The notes under the pieces are model-generated. The model did no database searches. It saw nothing but the letters and a program-made list of their open reading frames with translations, and had not been told where the DNA came from. This document shows positions 54,059-63,460 of a stretch of DNA of 64,000 nucleotides, piece after piece. Where the stretch lies: NCBI GenBank assembly GCA_965204415.1, contig CBDBEL010000001.1:558001-622000 (forward strand), given 5' to 3'. A program made the translations under genes and the position numbers. Origin of the DNA: Aldehydirespirator sp965204415 (GTDB lineage: Bacteria > Actinomycetota > Acidimicrobiia > Acidimicrobiales > Aldehydirespiratoraceae). How positions within the stretch are numbered: the first letter of the stretch is position 1; every line of letters starts with the position of its first letter.

Positions 54059-55456
54059 GTGCCGCCTGAGTACGACCTGGTGCTGGCCGGGGGGACGGTC
54101 GTCACCCTCGACGAAGACCGGCGGGTACTGCAGCCGGGCGCGGTCGCGATATCGGGGAATCGCATCGCGGCAGTCGACACCATTGACCGGGTGGAGGCAT
54201 CGCGCGCCGGTCGGACGATCGACTGCACGGACTGCGTGGTCCTGCCAGGCTTCATCGACTGCCACAGCCACTTGGCCCAGTCGGTGATCAAGACTCTGGG
54301 CGAGGGCCTCGCGGTCTGGGACTGGCTGTCGAAGCTCACGTTCCCGGTCGCCCACGCCATAACCAGTGAAGAGGCCATAGCCGGCACCCGCTTGGCCGCG
54401 ATGGAGGCCGCCAGGGCCGGCATTACCTTCGTCGTCGACAACCAGTACATGCCGCCCGATCCCGATACCACCAAGGGTGCGGCTGAAGCGATCGAGTCGG
54501 TCGGGATCCGGGGCGCGGTCGCCCGGGGCATGACCGGCACCCGCCCGAACGCGATGGCCTTCCGAGCCAGCGGTTCCCGGCCCAACTACTACACCACGGA
54601 CAAAGAGTTGGACATCATGCTGGAACTGCTCTCCGGCTGGTCGGATCACCGGCTGGTGGCGTTGTGGCCCGGACCGCTCAACATCGCCTTCAACGACCAG
54701 GAGTTGATCGCAGGCTGTGTAGAACTGGCCCGCCGATTCGGGACCAGGTGGCACACTCACTGTTGCGAGTCTCGAGGAGATCCCGAGGTCTACCGCCAGG
54801 CCTACGGCACGACGCCGATCGCGTGGCTCGACTCCGAAGGCCTGCTGGGCCCGGAAGCTACTTTCGCTCACGCGATATGGCTCACCGACGACGAGGTGGC
54901 TGCGCTGGGCGAGACCGGCGCGGGAGTGGCGCACAATCCCGTGTCGAACGCCTACCTCGCTTCGGGCACCATGGCGCTGCCGGAGATGCTCGAAGCCGGC
55001 GCCGTCGTCGGGCTGGGTACGGACGGCCCCGCAGTAGGCCATCGCCAAGACCCCTTTGAAGCAATGAAGCAGGCCGTGCTGGCGCAGCGGATCCGTGCCG
55101 GTGACCCGGGGGTGATCGACAGCGAGACCATCCTCGAGACCGCGGCGCTGGGTGGGGCCGCATTCGTCGGGCTGGAAGCGGGCGTGCTCGCGCCGGGCCG
55201 GCTGGCCGATGTAACCGTGGCTGACGTGTCGGGTCCGAACTGCGCGCCGAGGCAGAAGACCGCCACGGCCGTCGTCAATTCGTTGACGGGGTCCGACGTC
55301 CGGACGGTCGTCGTCGACGGGCGAGTCGTCGTCGAGAACGCGCGGTGCGTGAACGTCGACGAGGGCGAGGTCCTTGAGAACGCTCAGCGGGCAGTCTCGA
55401 ACCTGAGCGACCGGGTCGGGCTCGACCGGTTCGCCCGATGGGGCGCCCGGGCCTGA
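54059..55456 (+). CDS. Amidohydrolase of the cytosine/guanine-type deaminase group
   Basis: 465 residues from a GTG. Metal motif PGFIDCHSHLAQS, then HTHCCESRG, FAHAIWL and GLGTDGPAVGH, the usual layout of chlorohydrolase/deaminase-type subtype III enzymes (SsnA, TrzN, 8-oxoguanine deaminase). The first conserved His pair has Ser between (HSH) and Cys side chains surround it. It should hydrolyse an amine or halide from a heterocycle; which one is not predictable. Confidence 0.82.
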   Translation: MPPEYDLVLAGGTVVTLDEDRRVLQPGAVAISGNRIAAVDTIDRVEASRAGRTIDCTDCVVLPGFIDCHSHLAQSVIKTLGEGLAVWDWLSKLTFPVAHAITSEEAIAGTRLAAMEAARAGITFVVDNQYMPPDPDTTKGAAEAIESVGIRGAVARGMTGTRPNAMAFRASGSRPNYYTTDKELDIMLELLSGWSDHRLVALWPGPLNIAFNDQELIAGCVELARRFGTRWHTHCCESRGDPEVYRQAYGTTPIAWLDSEGLLGPEATFAHAIWLTDDEVAALGETGAGVAHNPVSNAYLASGTMALPEMLEAGAVVGLGTDGPAVGHRQDPFEAMKQAVLAQRIRAGDPGVIDSETILETAALGGAAFVGLEAGVLAPGRLADVTVADVSGPNCAPRQKTATAVVNSLTGSDVRTVVVDGRVVVENARCVNVDEGEVLENAQRAVSNLSDRVGLDRFARWGARA

Positions 55457-55572
55457 TCCGGGCTCCCCGCGGAGGAACAGGACGCCGGGCGGCTGGCGCG
55501 CATGGCCTGGGCCGCGCTGTCGCCCAGGTCGTCCGCGGTTGACATGTAACCCTGCTACGCGTCAACTGTCTA

Positions 55573-56451
55573 TCAGGTAGGCGCCGGCCCGTCGTGGTTG
55601 GCGATGACGGACTCGCCGAAGGCGGCCAAGCCTTCGGCGGTGTTGCGGAAGTAGAACACCGACGGGACCATCAGCCGCTCCACCCCCCACGACTCGGCTT
55701 CCTGCACGGCCGCGGCCGGGTCGTCGCCGAACAGCCCGAGATGGACGGCCGACATCTCCAGCGACTCCGGGTCCCGCCCGCAGTCGGCTGCGGTGTTGCG
55801 GGCAACGTCGAGCAGGTGCGCCATGTCGCCGCCGGCCAGGAACAGGCCGTCGCCTACCCGGCCGGCCCGCCGGGCCGCCGCCTCGCTGTGGCCGCCGATG
55901 TGGATCGGGATCCGTCCCGCCTTGGGCTTGGGGTTGGAGCTGGCCCGGCTGAACGACACGAACTCGCCGTCGAAGGTCACGTCGTCGTCGGCCCAGACCC
56001 GGCGCATGACCTCCATGTACTCCTCGGTGCGGGGGCCGCGGCGCTCCCAGGGCACTCCGAGCGCCTCGAACTCCTCGCGCAGCCAGCCGATGCCCACCCC
56101 GAGCGTGACCCGTCCGCCCGAGAGGACGTCGAGGGTGGCGACCTCCTTGGCGAACGTCAGCGGATGGCGCTCGGGCAGCAGGGAGATGCCGGTGGCCAGC
56201 CCGATGGTGGACGTGACCGCGGCCGCGTAACCGAGCCACACCAGCGGATCGGGTATCGGGTTGTGGCCCGAGCCGGGCATCTTGCCGTCGGGAGCGTACG
56301 GGTAGGTCGACTCGTAGCCCTCCGGGTACAGGATGTGCTCCACCGTCCACAGCGAGTCGAAACCGGCGGCTTCCGCGGCCTCGGCCAGCCGGGTCGCTCC
56401 CTTGCCGCTGACGAACGTGCCGACGTTGGCGAACGAGATGCCGAACTTCAT
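55573..56451 (-). CDS. Luciferase-like F420-dependent oxidoreductase
   Basis: 292 residues. MKFGISFANVGTF, LWTVEHILYPEGYES, TGISLLPERHPLTFAKEVAT and GVGIGWLREEFEALGV are typical of the TIGR03619-like F420-dependent group. It should use reduced F420 for a hydride transfer on a small molecule. The gene converges on the amidohydrolase; GTTGAC and GTCAAC in the gap (55538-55566) form an inverted repeat. Divergent from the SPFH gene. Confidence 0.85.
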   Translation of the reverse strand: MKFGISFANVGTFVSGKGATRLAEAAEAAGFDSLWTVEHILYPEGYESTYPYAPDGKMPGSGHNPIPDPLVWLGYAAAVTSTIGLATGISLLPERHPLTFAKEVATLDVLSGGRVTLGVGIGWLREEFEALGVPWERRGPRTEEYMEVMRRVWADDDVTFDGEFVSFSRASSNPKPKAGRIPIHIGGHSEAAARRAGRVGDGLFLAGGDMAHLLDVARNTAADCGRDPESLEMSAVHLGLFGDDPAAAVQEAESWGVERLMVPSVFYFRNTAEGLAAFGESVIANHDGPAPT

Positions 56452-56523
56452 CTGTTGCTCCTTGCTTGCCGATGCCGACGGTCACGGTAGCCAGCGGCGC
56501 GAACTGGTGACAGGATGGCAGCC

Positions 56524-57453
56524 ATGACCGACACTGACTCCCCCACAACCACGGACAAGCCCGCCGCGGGCGCTCCGACCGCCGGAGTCAAGACCCGGCC
56601 GGCCACGACCAAGCCGGGACTGCTCGGCGTGATGATCGCGCTGGTCGGCCTGGTGGCCATCGCGGCCGGGATCGTCGGCGTGGCTGCGGTGGCCTGGCCG
56701 CTGGTGTTCCTGATCCCGGTCGGCTTCGTCGCCTTCCTGTTCGCCTGGCCGGGCCAGTACCTGGTTCAGCCGAACGAGGCGCTGGTGCTGATCCTGTTCG
56801 GCCGCTACAAGGGCACCGTCGACCGGCCCGGCTGGCACCTGGCCAACCCGTTCACCCGCATGGAGTCGCGCAAGATCTCGATGCGGGTGCACAACTTCAC
56901 CACCAGCGTGTCCAAGGTCAACGACGCCGAGGGCAACCCCATCGAGATATCGGCGGTGGTGGTCTGGCGGGTGGTGGACACCGCGGCAGCGGTGTTCGAG
57001 GTGGACGACTTCGAGGACTTCGTGCACGTCCAGAGCGAGACCGCCATCCGGCACCTGGGCACCCAGTACCCCTACGACGACTTCGAGGGCGACCGGGTGT
57101 CGCTGCGCTCGGACCCCGACACGGTGGCGGCCACCCTGCACGCCGAGGTGCAGGACCGCCTCGACCGGGCCGGCGTCGAGGTGATCGAGACCCGGCTCAA
57201 CCACTTGGCCTACGCCACCGAGATCGCCGAGGCCATGCTGCGCCGCCAGCAGGCCGCCGCGGTGGTGGCGGCCCGGCGCACCATCGTCGAGGGCGCGGTC
57301 GGCATGGTCGAGGAGGCTCTCGAACTCCTGGCCGAGCGCTCGGTGGTGGACCTCGACGAAGAGGCCAAGGCGTCGATGGTGGCCAACCTGCTGGTGGTGC
57401 TGACCAGCGAGCAGCAGACCACGCCCATCGTCAACACCGGCGCGTTGCCCTAG
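56524..57453 (+). CDS. SPFH/band 7 membrane protein
   Basis: 309 residues from the ATG at 56524 (one three codons earlier is less well spaced from AGGA). Two helices at about 36-80, then an SPFH domain: VQPNEALVLILFGRYKGTV, VSKVNDAEGNPIEISAVVVW and an Ala-rich C-terminal helix with MLRRQQAAAVVAARRTIVEG. It differs from the flotillin at 13271 in lacking the long coiled coil, and resembles stomatin-like proteins. Probably a membrane scaffold. Confidence 0.87.
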   Translation: MTDTDSPTTTDKPAAGAPTAGVKTRPATTKPGLLGVMIALVGLVAIAAGIVGVAAVAWPLVFLIPVGFVAFLFAWPGQYLVQPNEALVLILFGRYKGTVDRPGWHLANPFTRMESRKISMRVHNFTTSVSKVNDAEGNPIEISAVVVWRVVDTAAAVFEVDDFEDFVHVQSETAIRHLGTQYPYDDFEGDRVSLRSDPDTVAATLHAEVQDRLDRAGVEVIETRLNHLAYATEIAEAMLRRQQAAAVVAARRTIVEGAVGMVEEALELLAERSVVDLDEEAKASMVANLLVVLTSEQQTTPIVNTGALP

Positions 57454-57498
57454 ACCCAGCACCGGCGGCCGCGAGGGCGGCCGCTAGCGTCGCTTGCT

Positions 57499-58701
57499 GT
57501 GAGTCGACACGAGGGCGCCGGTGGGGCCAACTCCTTCGATCCGAGCGTCGATGTCACCACGAAGCGAGGCAACCGCAACGCCAAGTGGTCCAAGCACGGC
57601 GCGGGGGCTCTGCCGGCATGGGTGGCCGAGCACGACTTCCGGCCCCCGCCCGTCGTGCTCGACGCCATGAGGGCCACCATCGATCGGGGCGACCTCGGCT
57701 ATCACGACCTGGAAGACGATGTGGGCGCGGCGTTCGCCCAGTGGGCCGGCGAGCGCTACGGCTGGAGCCCCGACCCCGGCTTCGTCCACACCTGCGTGGA
57801 CGTGCTGCAAGGAGTGACCGCCGCGGTGACCGCACTGGCCGGTCCGGGCGAGGGTGTGATCCTCACCCCGCCGATCTACCACATCTTCCTGCAGATCTGC
57901 CCCACCGCCCGGCGCCCCCAACTCGAGTGGCTGATGCGCTACGACCCCGGCCGGGGCTGGCACCTCGACCCCGATGACTTGGAGGCGCTGGTGCGGCAAG
58001 AGCCCGATGCCCGGGTACTGCTGTGGTGCCACCCCCACAACCCCACCGGATGGGTCGCCGGGACCGACGTTCTCGCCAGGATCGTGGAGCTGGCGCACGC
58101 CTACGACTTCTACGTCGTGTCCGACGAGATCCACGCCGACTTGGTGTACCCCGACTCCCCGGCCGCGTTCACGCCCATGCTGTCGATCCCGGGGGCGGCG
58201 GAGCGGGTGGTGACCGTCACGTCGCCGGCCAAGACGTTCGCCATGTCGGGACTGCGGTGCGCGGTGACGGCCTACGGCGATCGGGGACTGCGCCGGCGGG
58301 TGCGCGAGGCCTACCCGCCGCTGCTGCTCGGCCACGCGGCCCGCACCGGCATCGACGCCACCGTCGCGGCCTGGCGCCACGGTGCCGACTGGGCCGACGG
58401 GCTCCTGGCCCACCTTGACGGGCTGCGAGACCGTCTCGGGACCCGCCTCGAGTCCGAGGCGCCCGAGGTTGTCCTCCACCGGCCCGACTCCACGTTCCTG
58501 GCCTGGCTGGACGTGTCGGCCTGCGGGCTCGGCGACGCCCCAGCCGCCCGGCTGCTGCGCGAGGCCGGCGTGGCCGCATCCGAGGGCACCGAGTTCGGCA
58601 CCAACGGTCAAGGCCACGTGCGCCTCAACTTCGGCACTTCCCCGGAGGTCCTCGACGAGATCCTCGACCGCCTGATGCCCTGCCTGCAGGATCTCGGATG
58701 A
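57499..58701 (+). CDS. MalY/PatB-type PLP-dependent aminotransferase or C-S lyase
   Basis: 400 residues from a GTG. PLP Lys in TSPAKTFAMSGLRC, with HPHNPTGWV, VVSDEIHADL and the N-terminal PAWVAEHDF, all typical of the MalY/PatB group. These act as cystathionine beta-lyases or aminotransferases. TAGCGT stands 8 bases before the GTG. The gene lies alone between the SPFH and agmatinase genes, so its role in sulfur metabolism is plausible but not shown. Confidence 0.83.
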   Translation: MSRHEGAGGANSFDPSVDVTTKRGNRNAKWSKHGAGALPAWVAEHDFRPPPVVLDAMRATIDRGDLGYHDLEDDVGAAFAQWAGERYGWSPDPGFVHTCVDVLQGVTAAVTALAGPGEGVILTPPIYHIFLQICPTARRPQLEWLMRYDPGRGWHLDPDDLEALVRQEPDARVLLWCHPHNPTGWVAGTDVLARIVELAHAYDFYVVSDEIHADLVYPDSPAAFTPMLSIPGAAERVVTVTSPAKTFAMSGLRCAVTAYGDRGLRRRVREAYPPLLLGHAARTGIDATVAAWRHGADWADGLLAHLDGLRDRLGTRLESEAPEVVLHRPDSTFLAWLDVSACGLGDAPAARLLREAGVAASEGTEFGTNGQGHVRLNFGTSPEVLDEILDRLMPCLQDLG

Positions 58702-58761
58702 GAAGACCGTCGCATATCCACAGGAACGGCGCCAAGAACGTGGCAGCGTAGGGTTGGGCCT

Positions 58762-59712
58762 GTGACCGGGAACCCTCAGCCGCTGGGTGGCAACGAGATG
58801 CCGCGGTTCGCGGGGATCACCACGTTCATGCGGCTGCCGGGGCGCTCGCACCCCCCGGAGCTTGATGTCGCCATCGTCGGCGTCCCCTTCGACATCGGCA
58901 CCTCGAACCGTCCCGGCGCCCGCTTCGGCCCCCGGGGGATCCGCGACGAGTCCGTCCTCATCCGTCCCTACAACATGGCCACCCGGGCGGCGCCGTTCGA
59001 CAGCCTGCGCATCGACGACACCGGCGACGTGGCCACCAACCCCTACAACCTGCTCGACTCGGTGGACCGGATCGAGGCCCACTTCCGCGACTTGCTGTCC
59101 CACGGCGTGGTGACGGTGGCCCTGGGCGGCGACCACACCATCGTGCTGCCCATCCTGCGGGCCATGCGGGACCGCCACGGACCGGTCGGGCTGGTGCACG
59201 TCGACGCCCACACCGACATCAACGACGAGATGTTCGGCGAGCGCATCACCCACGGCACCCCGTTCCGCCGAGCGGTCGAGGAGGGCCTGCTGGACTGCGA
59301 CCGGGTGGTCCAGATCGGGATGCGGGCCACCGGCTACGCCGCCGACGACTTTGACTGGTCGAGGGAGCAGGGCTTCCGGGTGGTACAGATCGAGGAGTGC
59401 TGGCACCGGTCGCTGGCGCCGCTCATGGAAGAGGTGCGGCACCAGGTCGGCGGCGGGCCGGTGTACCTGAGCTTCGACATCGACGGCCTCGACCCCTCGT
59501 TCGCCCCCGGCACCGGAACGCCCGAGATCGGCGGCCTCACCACCCCGCAGGCATTGGAGATCGTCCGGGGCTGCCGGGGGCTGGACCTGGTCGGCTGCGA
59601 CCTCGTGGAGGTGGCCCCCATCTACGACACCTCCGGCATGACCGCCCACATCGCCGCCGACCTGGTCTACGAGATGCTGTGCGTCCTGCCCGGCGTCCAG
59701 CACCGCAGCTGA
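58762..59712 (+). CDS. speB: Agmatinase / ureohydrolase family
   Basis: 316 residues from a GTG; TAGGGT ends 7 bases before it. The Mn-binding motifs GGDHTIVLP, HVDAHTDIN and SFDIDGLDPSFAPGTGTPE are complete. The family hydrolyses agmatine to putrescine and urea, or related guanidino acids. GMRATGYAADDF in the specificity region favours guanidino compounds but does not settle agmatine over guanidinobutyrate. Next to a NicX/M29-like gene. Confidence 0.87.
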   Translation: MTGNPQPLGGNEMPRFAGITTFMRLPGRSHPPELDVAIVGVPFDIGTSNRPGARFGPRGIRDESVLIRPYNMATRAAPFDSLRIDDTGDVATNPYNLLDSVDRIEAHFRDLLSHGVVTVALGGDHTIVLPILRAMRDRHGPVGLVHVDAHTDINDEMFGERITHGTPFRRAVEEGLLDCDRVVQIGMRATGYAADDFDWSREQGFRVVQIEECWHRSLAPLMEEVRHQVGGGPVYLSFDIDGLDPSFAPGTGTPEIGGLTTPQALEIVRGCRGLDLVGCDLVEVAPIYDTSGMTAHIAADLVYEMLCVLPGVQHRS

Positions 59713-59736
59713 CGGCGAGGCGGCAGGAGGGCGCGG

Positions 59737-60774
59737 ATGCTGGTCGAACGGGTCGAGGCGAAGTGGATCGACGCCTTCGCGGAGACGTTCCGGCTCTGCG
59801 GTGTCACCGAGGGCGAGACCGCCGCGGTGCTGTCTGAGTCCCAGAGCCGCCCGGTCATCGTCGAACTGGCCGATCTGGCCCTGCAGCGCCTGGGGGCGCG
59901 GGTGTTCGGTGTGAGCGTGCCCACTCCGCCGCAGCGGGCGCCGGTGCCGGTGCGCTCCACCGGCGCGTCCGACGCCATCGGCGGGCTCGAGCCGGTGGTC
60001 GCCGCCCTGGCAGCTGCGTCCTTCGTGGCCGACTGCACCGTCGAGGGCCTGCTCCACGCACCTGAGCTGGGCGCCATCCTGGCCGGCGGCGCCCGGATAC
60101 TCATGGTCTCCAACGAGCACCCGGAGATCCTCGAGCGTCTGGTTCCCGACCCGGCCCTCAAGCCCAGGGTGGACGAGGGCGCGGCCCTGCTGGCCGGGGC
60201 GTCGGAGATGCGGGTCACTTCGGCCGCGGGTACCGACCTGACCGTCGACGTGTCCCGGGCGCCGGCCGCGGCCAGCTGGGGATGCACCAGCGGGCCCGGC
60301 ACCGTCGCCCACTGGCCCGGAGGGCTGTGCCTGTGCTTCCCGCCGGCGGGCACCGTCAACGGCACGCTGGTGCTCGCCGCCGGCGACGTGAACCTGACCT
60401 TCAAGCGCTACCTGGAGTCGCCGGTGCGGATGCGCATCAGCGGCGACTACATCGCCGACATCTCCGGCGACGGCCTCGACGCCGCCCTCACCGCCAGCTA
60501 CCTGGAGGCCTGGGACGACCCGGACGCCTACGCGGTCTCCCACGTCGGCTGGGGCATGAACCCGAGGGCCCGCTGGGACGCGCTCACCATGTACGACCGC
60601 ACCCAGTTCAACGGCACCGAACTGCGGGCCTTCGCCGGCAACTTCCTGTACTCCACCGGGGCCAACGAGACCGCCGGGCGCCACACGCTCGGCCACTTCG
60701 ACCTGCCCATGCGCAACTGCACCATCACCCTCGACGGCACGACTGTTGTATCCGCCGGCCGGGTGGTGTTCTAA
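59737..60774 (+). CDS. NicX/M29-like metalloenzyme
   Basis: 345 residues. The plan matches 2,5-dihydroxypyridine 5,6-dioxygenase and the related M29 aminopeptidase-like proteins, including SEMRVTSAAGTDLTVDVS, NETAGRHTLGHFDLPMR and the terminal LDGTTVVSAG. The conserved His and Glu in HVGWGMNP and GRHTLGHFD are the probable metal ligands. It starts 24 bp after the agmatinase stop. A ring-cleaving or hydrolytic role in nitrogen-compound breakdown is plausible; the activity is not established from sequence. Confidence 0.7.
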   Translation: MLVERVEAKWIDAFAETFRLCGVTEGETAAVLSESQSRPVIVELADLALQRLGARVFGVSVPTPPQRAPVPVRSTGASDAIGGLEPVVAALAAASFVADCTVEGLLHAPELGAILAGGARILMVSNEHPEILERLVPDPALKPRVDEGAALLAGASEMRVTSAAGTDLTVDVSRAPAAASWGCTSGPGTVAHWPGGLCLCFPPAGTVNGTLVLAAGDVNLTFKRYLESPVRMRISGDYIADISGDGLDAALTASYLEAWDDPDAYAVSHVGWGMNPRARWDALTMYDRTQFNGTELRAFAGNFLYSTGANETAGRHTLGHFDLPMRNCTITLDGTTVVSAGRVVF

Positions 60775-60883
60775 CGAACCTCGAACTCACCGGAAGGCGC
60801 GCCTCGGCGCCGGTCATCTGGTGACGCCGGCGCCCGGGCAGTATCTTCATTCCTGCCCGACGACACCGCCGCAGGAGGCAGGC

Positions 60884-61120
60884 ATGCCGAAGCAGTACAG
60901 GCTCCCATACTTGCTGAAGGCGCCATCTGAGGAAACGGAGAACATGTACCTGGCAGAGGTGCCTGTGCTCCCGGGTTGCCGGGCATGGGGCGCGACGGCC
61001 GACGAGGCCCTGTTCAACCTCGAAGGCGTAGCGGCCGACTACATCGCATCCTGCAAAGACCACGGCGATCAACTCCCGGCTGCCATCGCTGGAGCCGGCG
61101 AGCTCGTGGTAGCGGTTTGA
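60884..61120 (+). CDS. hicB: HicB-like antitoxin
   Basis: 78 residues from the ATG at 60884, 5 bases after GCAGGAGG. The degenerate RNase-H-like HicB core is clear: YLAEVPVLPGCRAWGATADEA and FNLEGVAADYIAS. There is no C-terminal DNA-binding domain, so it is the short HicB form. The reading frame of the HicA toxin begins at its stop codon. Confidence 0.85.
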   Translation: MPKQYRLPYLLKAPSEETENMYLAEVPVLPGCRAWGATADEALFNLEGVAADYIASCKDHGDQLPAAIAGAGELVVAV

Positions 61121-61142
61121 CTTATCGGAACTGACCCGCAAG

Positions 61143-61325
61143 TTGCGAGCGCTCGGTTGCGAGTTCGACCGGCAGTCACGGGGCTCTCACGAGATCTGGC
61201 GGAATCCCGTGACCGGCACGCGGACCACGGTCCCCAACTGGGGAGGCAGAGATCTGCGAGCCGGGACGGTTCGAGCGATCGTGCGGGACCTCGGCGTCGA
61301 CAGGAGCACCTTCGACCGGGCCTGA
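61143..61325 (+). CDS. HicA-like mRNA interferase, start codon uncertain
   Basis: 60 residues from the first usable start, TTG at 61143. The frame is homologous from 61116 onward (DLSELTRKLRALGCEFDRQS), which is where HicA should begin, but the codon there is TTT and a stop lies just upstream. The catalytic His is present in RGSHEIW, and VPNWGGRDLRAGTVRAIVRDLG completes the fold. Either a rare start is used, or the start codon has mutated and the toxin is weakly made. Confidence 0.65.
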   Translation: MRALGCEFDRQSRGSHEIWRNPVTGTRTTVPNWGGRDLRAGTVRAIVRDLGVDRSTFDRA

Positions 61326-61440
61326 AACTTCCGGCACCGCCGCCTGCTGAGCGAAAGGCGTCCCGGCTGCACGTCCCGCTCTCCACTCCTAGGCTGAGCC
61401 GACTGTCTCAGCCCGTCGCCTACCGCAGGAGCCGCGCCCG

Positions 61441-62658
61441 ATGAGCCACCACGCCCTCCTCCACCCGTTCGCCCCGCCGGCCAAGCCGGAGGCCGACATG
61501 ATCAACATCGTGCGGGGCTCCGGCTCCACCCTCTACGACGACGAAGGCAAGTCGTACATCGACGGGCTCGGCAGCCTCTGGTACTGCCAGATCGGACACG
61601 GACGACCCGAGATGGCCGACGCGGTGGCCGCGCAGATGCGCGAGTTGGAGGCCTACAACACGTTCGATCCGTTCACCAACCCGCCCGCAGCCCGAGCGGC
61701 CGAGATGATCGTGGAGCGCTCCCCCCTGAGCGACGGTCGGGTGTTCCTGGGTTGCTCGGGATCGGAGGCCGTCGATACCGCGCTCAAGCTCGCCCGCCTG
61801 TACGCCCGCCGCACCAGCGGCCCCGAACGCCAGGTCATCATCAGGCGGACCAACGGCTACCACGGCACCAACTTCGGCGGCACCTCCGCCCAGGGCATCG
61901 CGCTAAACCGGGAGGGGTGGGGCGATCTGGTCCCCCATTTCGTGGAGGTGCCCCACGACGACATCGAGGCCATGGCCACCACCTTCGCCGAGCACGGCGA
62001 GCGGGTGGCCGCGGTGATCTCCGAGCCGGTGCAGGGCGCGGGCGGGGTGTTCCCTCCGCCGCAGGACTATTTCACCGGAGTCCGCCGGCTGTGCGACCAG
62101 CACGGCGCCCTGCTCATCCTCGACGAGGTGATCTGCGGGTTCGGCCGCACCGGGGAGTGGTTCGGGGCCCAGACCTTCGACGTGACGCCCGACATGATGA
62201 CCTTCGCCAAGGGCGTCACCTCGGGCTACCTGCCCCTCAGCGGCGTGATCGTGAGCCGCCGGGTGTGCAACGACCTCGAGGAGCCCGGATTCCTGTTGCG
62301 CACCGGCTACACCTATTCGGGTCACCCGACCGTGGCCGCTGCCGCGGTCAAGAACATGCAGATCATCACCGACGAGGGCCTCGTGCAGCGGGCCCGCCAT
62401 GTCGGTCGCAAGCTAGTCGAGGGACTCGAGGCGCTGGCCGCCGACGGCCTGATCGCGTCGTACCGCGGCACCGGCGCAGTGCAGGCCGCGGTGCTCGACC
62501 GGCCGTCCATGGACGTGCGCAACGACATGCTCCGGCGGGGCGTGATCGTGCGCCCGATCAACGAGGCGCTGGCCATGTGTCCCCCGCTGGTGATCACCGA
62601 CGACGAGATCGGCCGCATGATCGACACCATGGCCGAGTCCCTCCGCTCCGTCACCTGA
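61441..62658 (+). CDS. Class III PLP-dependent aminotransferase
   Basis: 405 residues. PLP-binding motif with the catalytic Lys in MTFAKGVTSGYLPL, LILDEVICGFGRTG upstream of it, and SGSEAVDTALKLAR near residue 102. Substrates of this group include beta-alanine, taurine and omega-amino acids. Beta-alanine transamination would fill a gap in the pyrimidine pathway at 21-25 kb, but the gene is 36 kb away and the idea is only a possibility. Start ATG follows CAGGAG. Confidence 0.87.
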   Translation: MSHHALLHPFAPPAKPEADMINIVRGSGSTLYDDEGKSYIDGLGSLWYCQIGHGRPEMADAVAAQMRELEAYNTFDPFTNPPAARAAEMIVERSPLSDGRVFLGCSGSEAVDTALKLARLYARRTSGPERQVIIRRTNGYHGTNFGGTSAQGIALNREGWGDLVPHFVEVPHDDIEAMATTFAEHGERVAAVISEPVQGAGGVFPPPQDYFTGVRRLCDQHGALLILDEVICGFGRTGEWFGAQTFDVTPDMMTFAKGVTSGYLPLSGVIVSRRVCNDLEEPGFLLRTGYTYSGHPTVAAAAVKNMQIITDEGLVQRARHVGRKLVEGLEALAADGLIASYRGTGAVQAAVLDRPSMDVRNDMLRRGVIVRPINEALAMCPPLVITDDEIGRMIDTMAESLRSVT

Positions 62659-62727
62659 ACCCGAGCAGCCGCTCGACAGCAAGGCCGCGTAGCGCCCCTC
62701 AACGCCGACGGGGCATCAGTTTCCTAG

Positions 62728-62784
62728 CTGAGAATTAGTCCTGTAACTGAGAATTAGTCCAGTAACTGCGAAATTGTGCAGTTG
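62728..62784. repeat. 19-bp tandem array (three units)
   Basis: CTGAGAATTAGTCC(T/A)GTAA occurs at 62728 and 62747, and a degenerate third unit at 62766. It lies between convergent genes and is AT-rich compared with its surroundings. Confidence 0.7.
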
Positions 62785-62788
62785 AGTA

Positions 62789-63457
62789 TCACGATCCTTC
62801 ACCGGGGCGGTCGCGGTCCTTCATCAGGGCTATGTCTTGGGGTGGGACTCCGGTGATCCAGATGCCTTCGAGGCGCTCTACGTAGCGCACGAAGCGGTAC
62901 TTGTCCTCGATGCCGTCGGTGCGGCGGGGCCGCACATGGGAGTGGCCCGGCCGGGTGCGCACGTTGATGAAGCTGCACACGCTGCGGGAGAAGGCCAGGT
63001 CGATCTCGGCGTCGAGTTCGTCCTCGGCGGTGACGTCCACCGTGTAGGGAACGCCGCAGCCCGCGGCGATGGCGGCCAGGTCGACCCGGCCCGCGGTGGC
63101 GGTGGGCCGGCGGCCCTGGCTGCTCCACCCGATCGACTCGTACACGCCGTTGTCCACCACGAACACCACCAGGTTGCCGGGCTGCTGCTCGCCCATGGCC
63201 ACCAGCTGGCCCAGCTCCATCAGCACCGAGCCGTCACCGTCGAGGCACACGATCCTGCGGTGCGGCAGGGCCAGCGCCAGACCCAGGGCCAGGCCGATCA
63301 CGTCTCCCATCTGGCCGAGGTGGGCGCTGCGGTGGTGCTCCTCGGTGTGGTGGGCCCACTCGAAGGACACCGCGCCGATGTAGGTGGACATCACAAGCGC
63401 GTCCTCCGGGATGCGGCCCGCCAGCCGCCCCAGCCACTCGTAGCGGTCGAGGGCCAC
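62789..63457 (-). CDS. Thiamine-diphosphate enzyme, PP-domain subunit (sulfopyruvate decarboxylase beta-like)
   Basis: 222 residues from a GTG. The TPP/Mg motif is complete: LDGDGSVLMELGQL followed 20 residues later by VVDNGVYES. Size and plan match ComE, the subunit that carries the pyrophosphate-binding domain; phosphonopyruvate decarboxylase subunits are close relatives. The partner PYR subunit is encoded just upstream. Together they decarboxylate sulfopyruvate or a similar 2-oxo acid. Confidence 0.8.
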   Translation of the reverse strand: MALDRYEWLGRLAGRIPEDALVMSTYIGAVSFEWAHHTEEHHRSAHLGQMGDVIGLALGLALALPHRRIVCLDGDGSVLMELGQLVAMGEQQPGNLVVFVVDNGVYESIGWSSQGRRPTATAGRVDLAAIAAGCGVPYTVDVTAEDELDAEIDLAFSRSVCSFINVRTRPGHSHVRPRRTDGIEDKYRFVRYVERLEGIWITGVPPQDIALMKDRDRPGEGS

Positions 63458-63460
63458 CGT

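Noticed and set aside
57484..60696. A 1070-codon open frame on the minus strand
   Set aside because: It runs antisense through the MalY-type, agmatinase and NicX-like genes, all with clear motifs on the plus strand. Long antisense frames are expected in GC-rich DNA.
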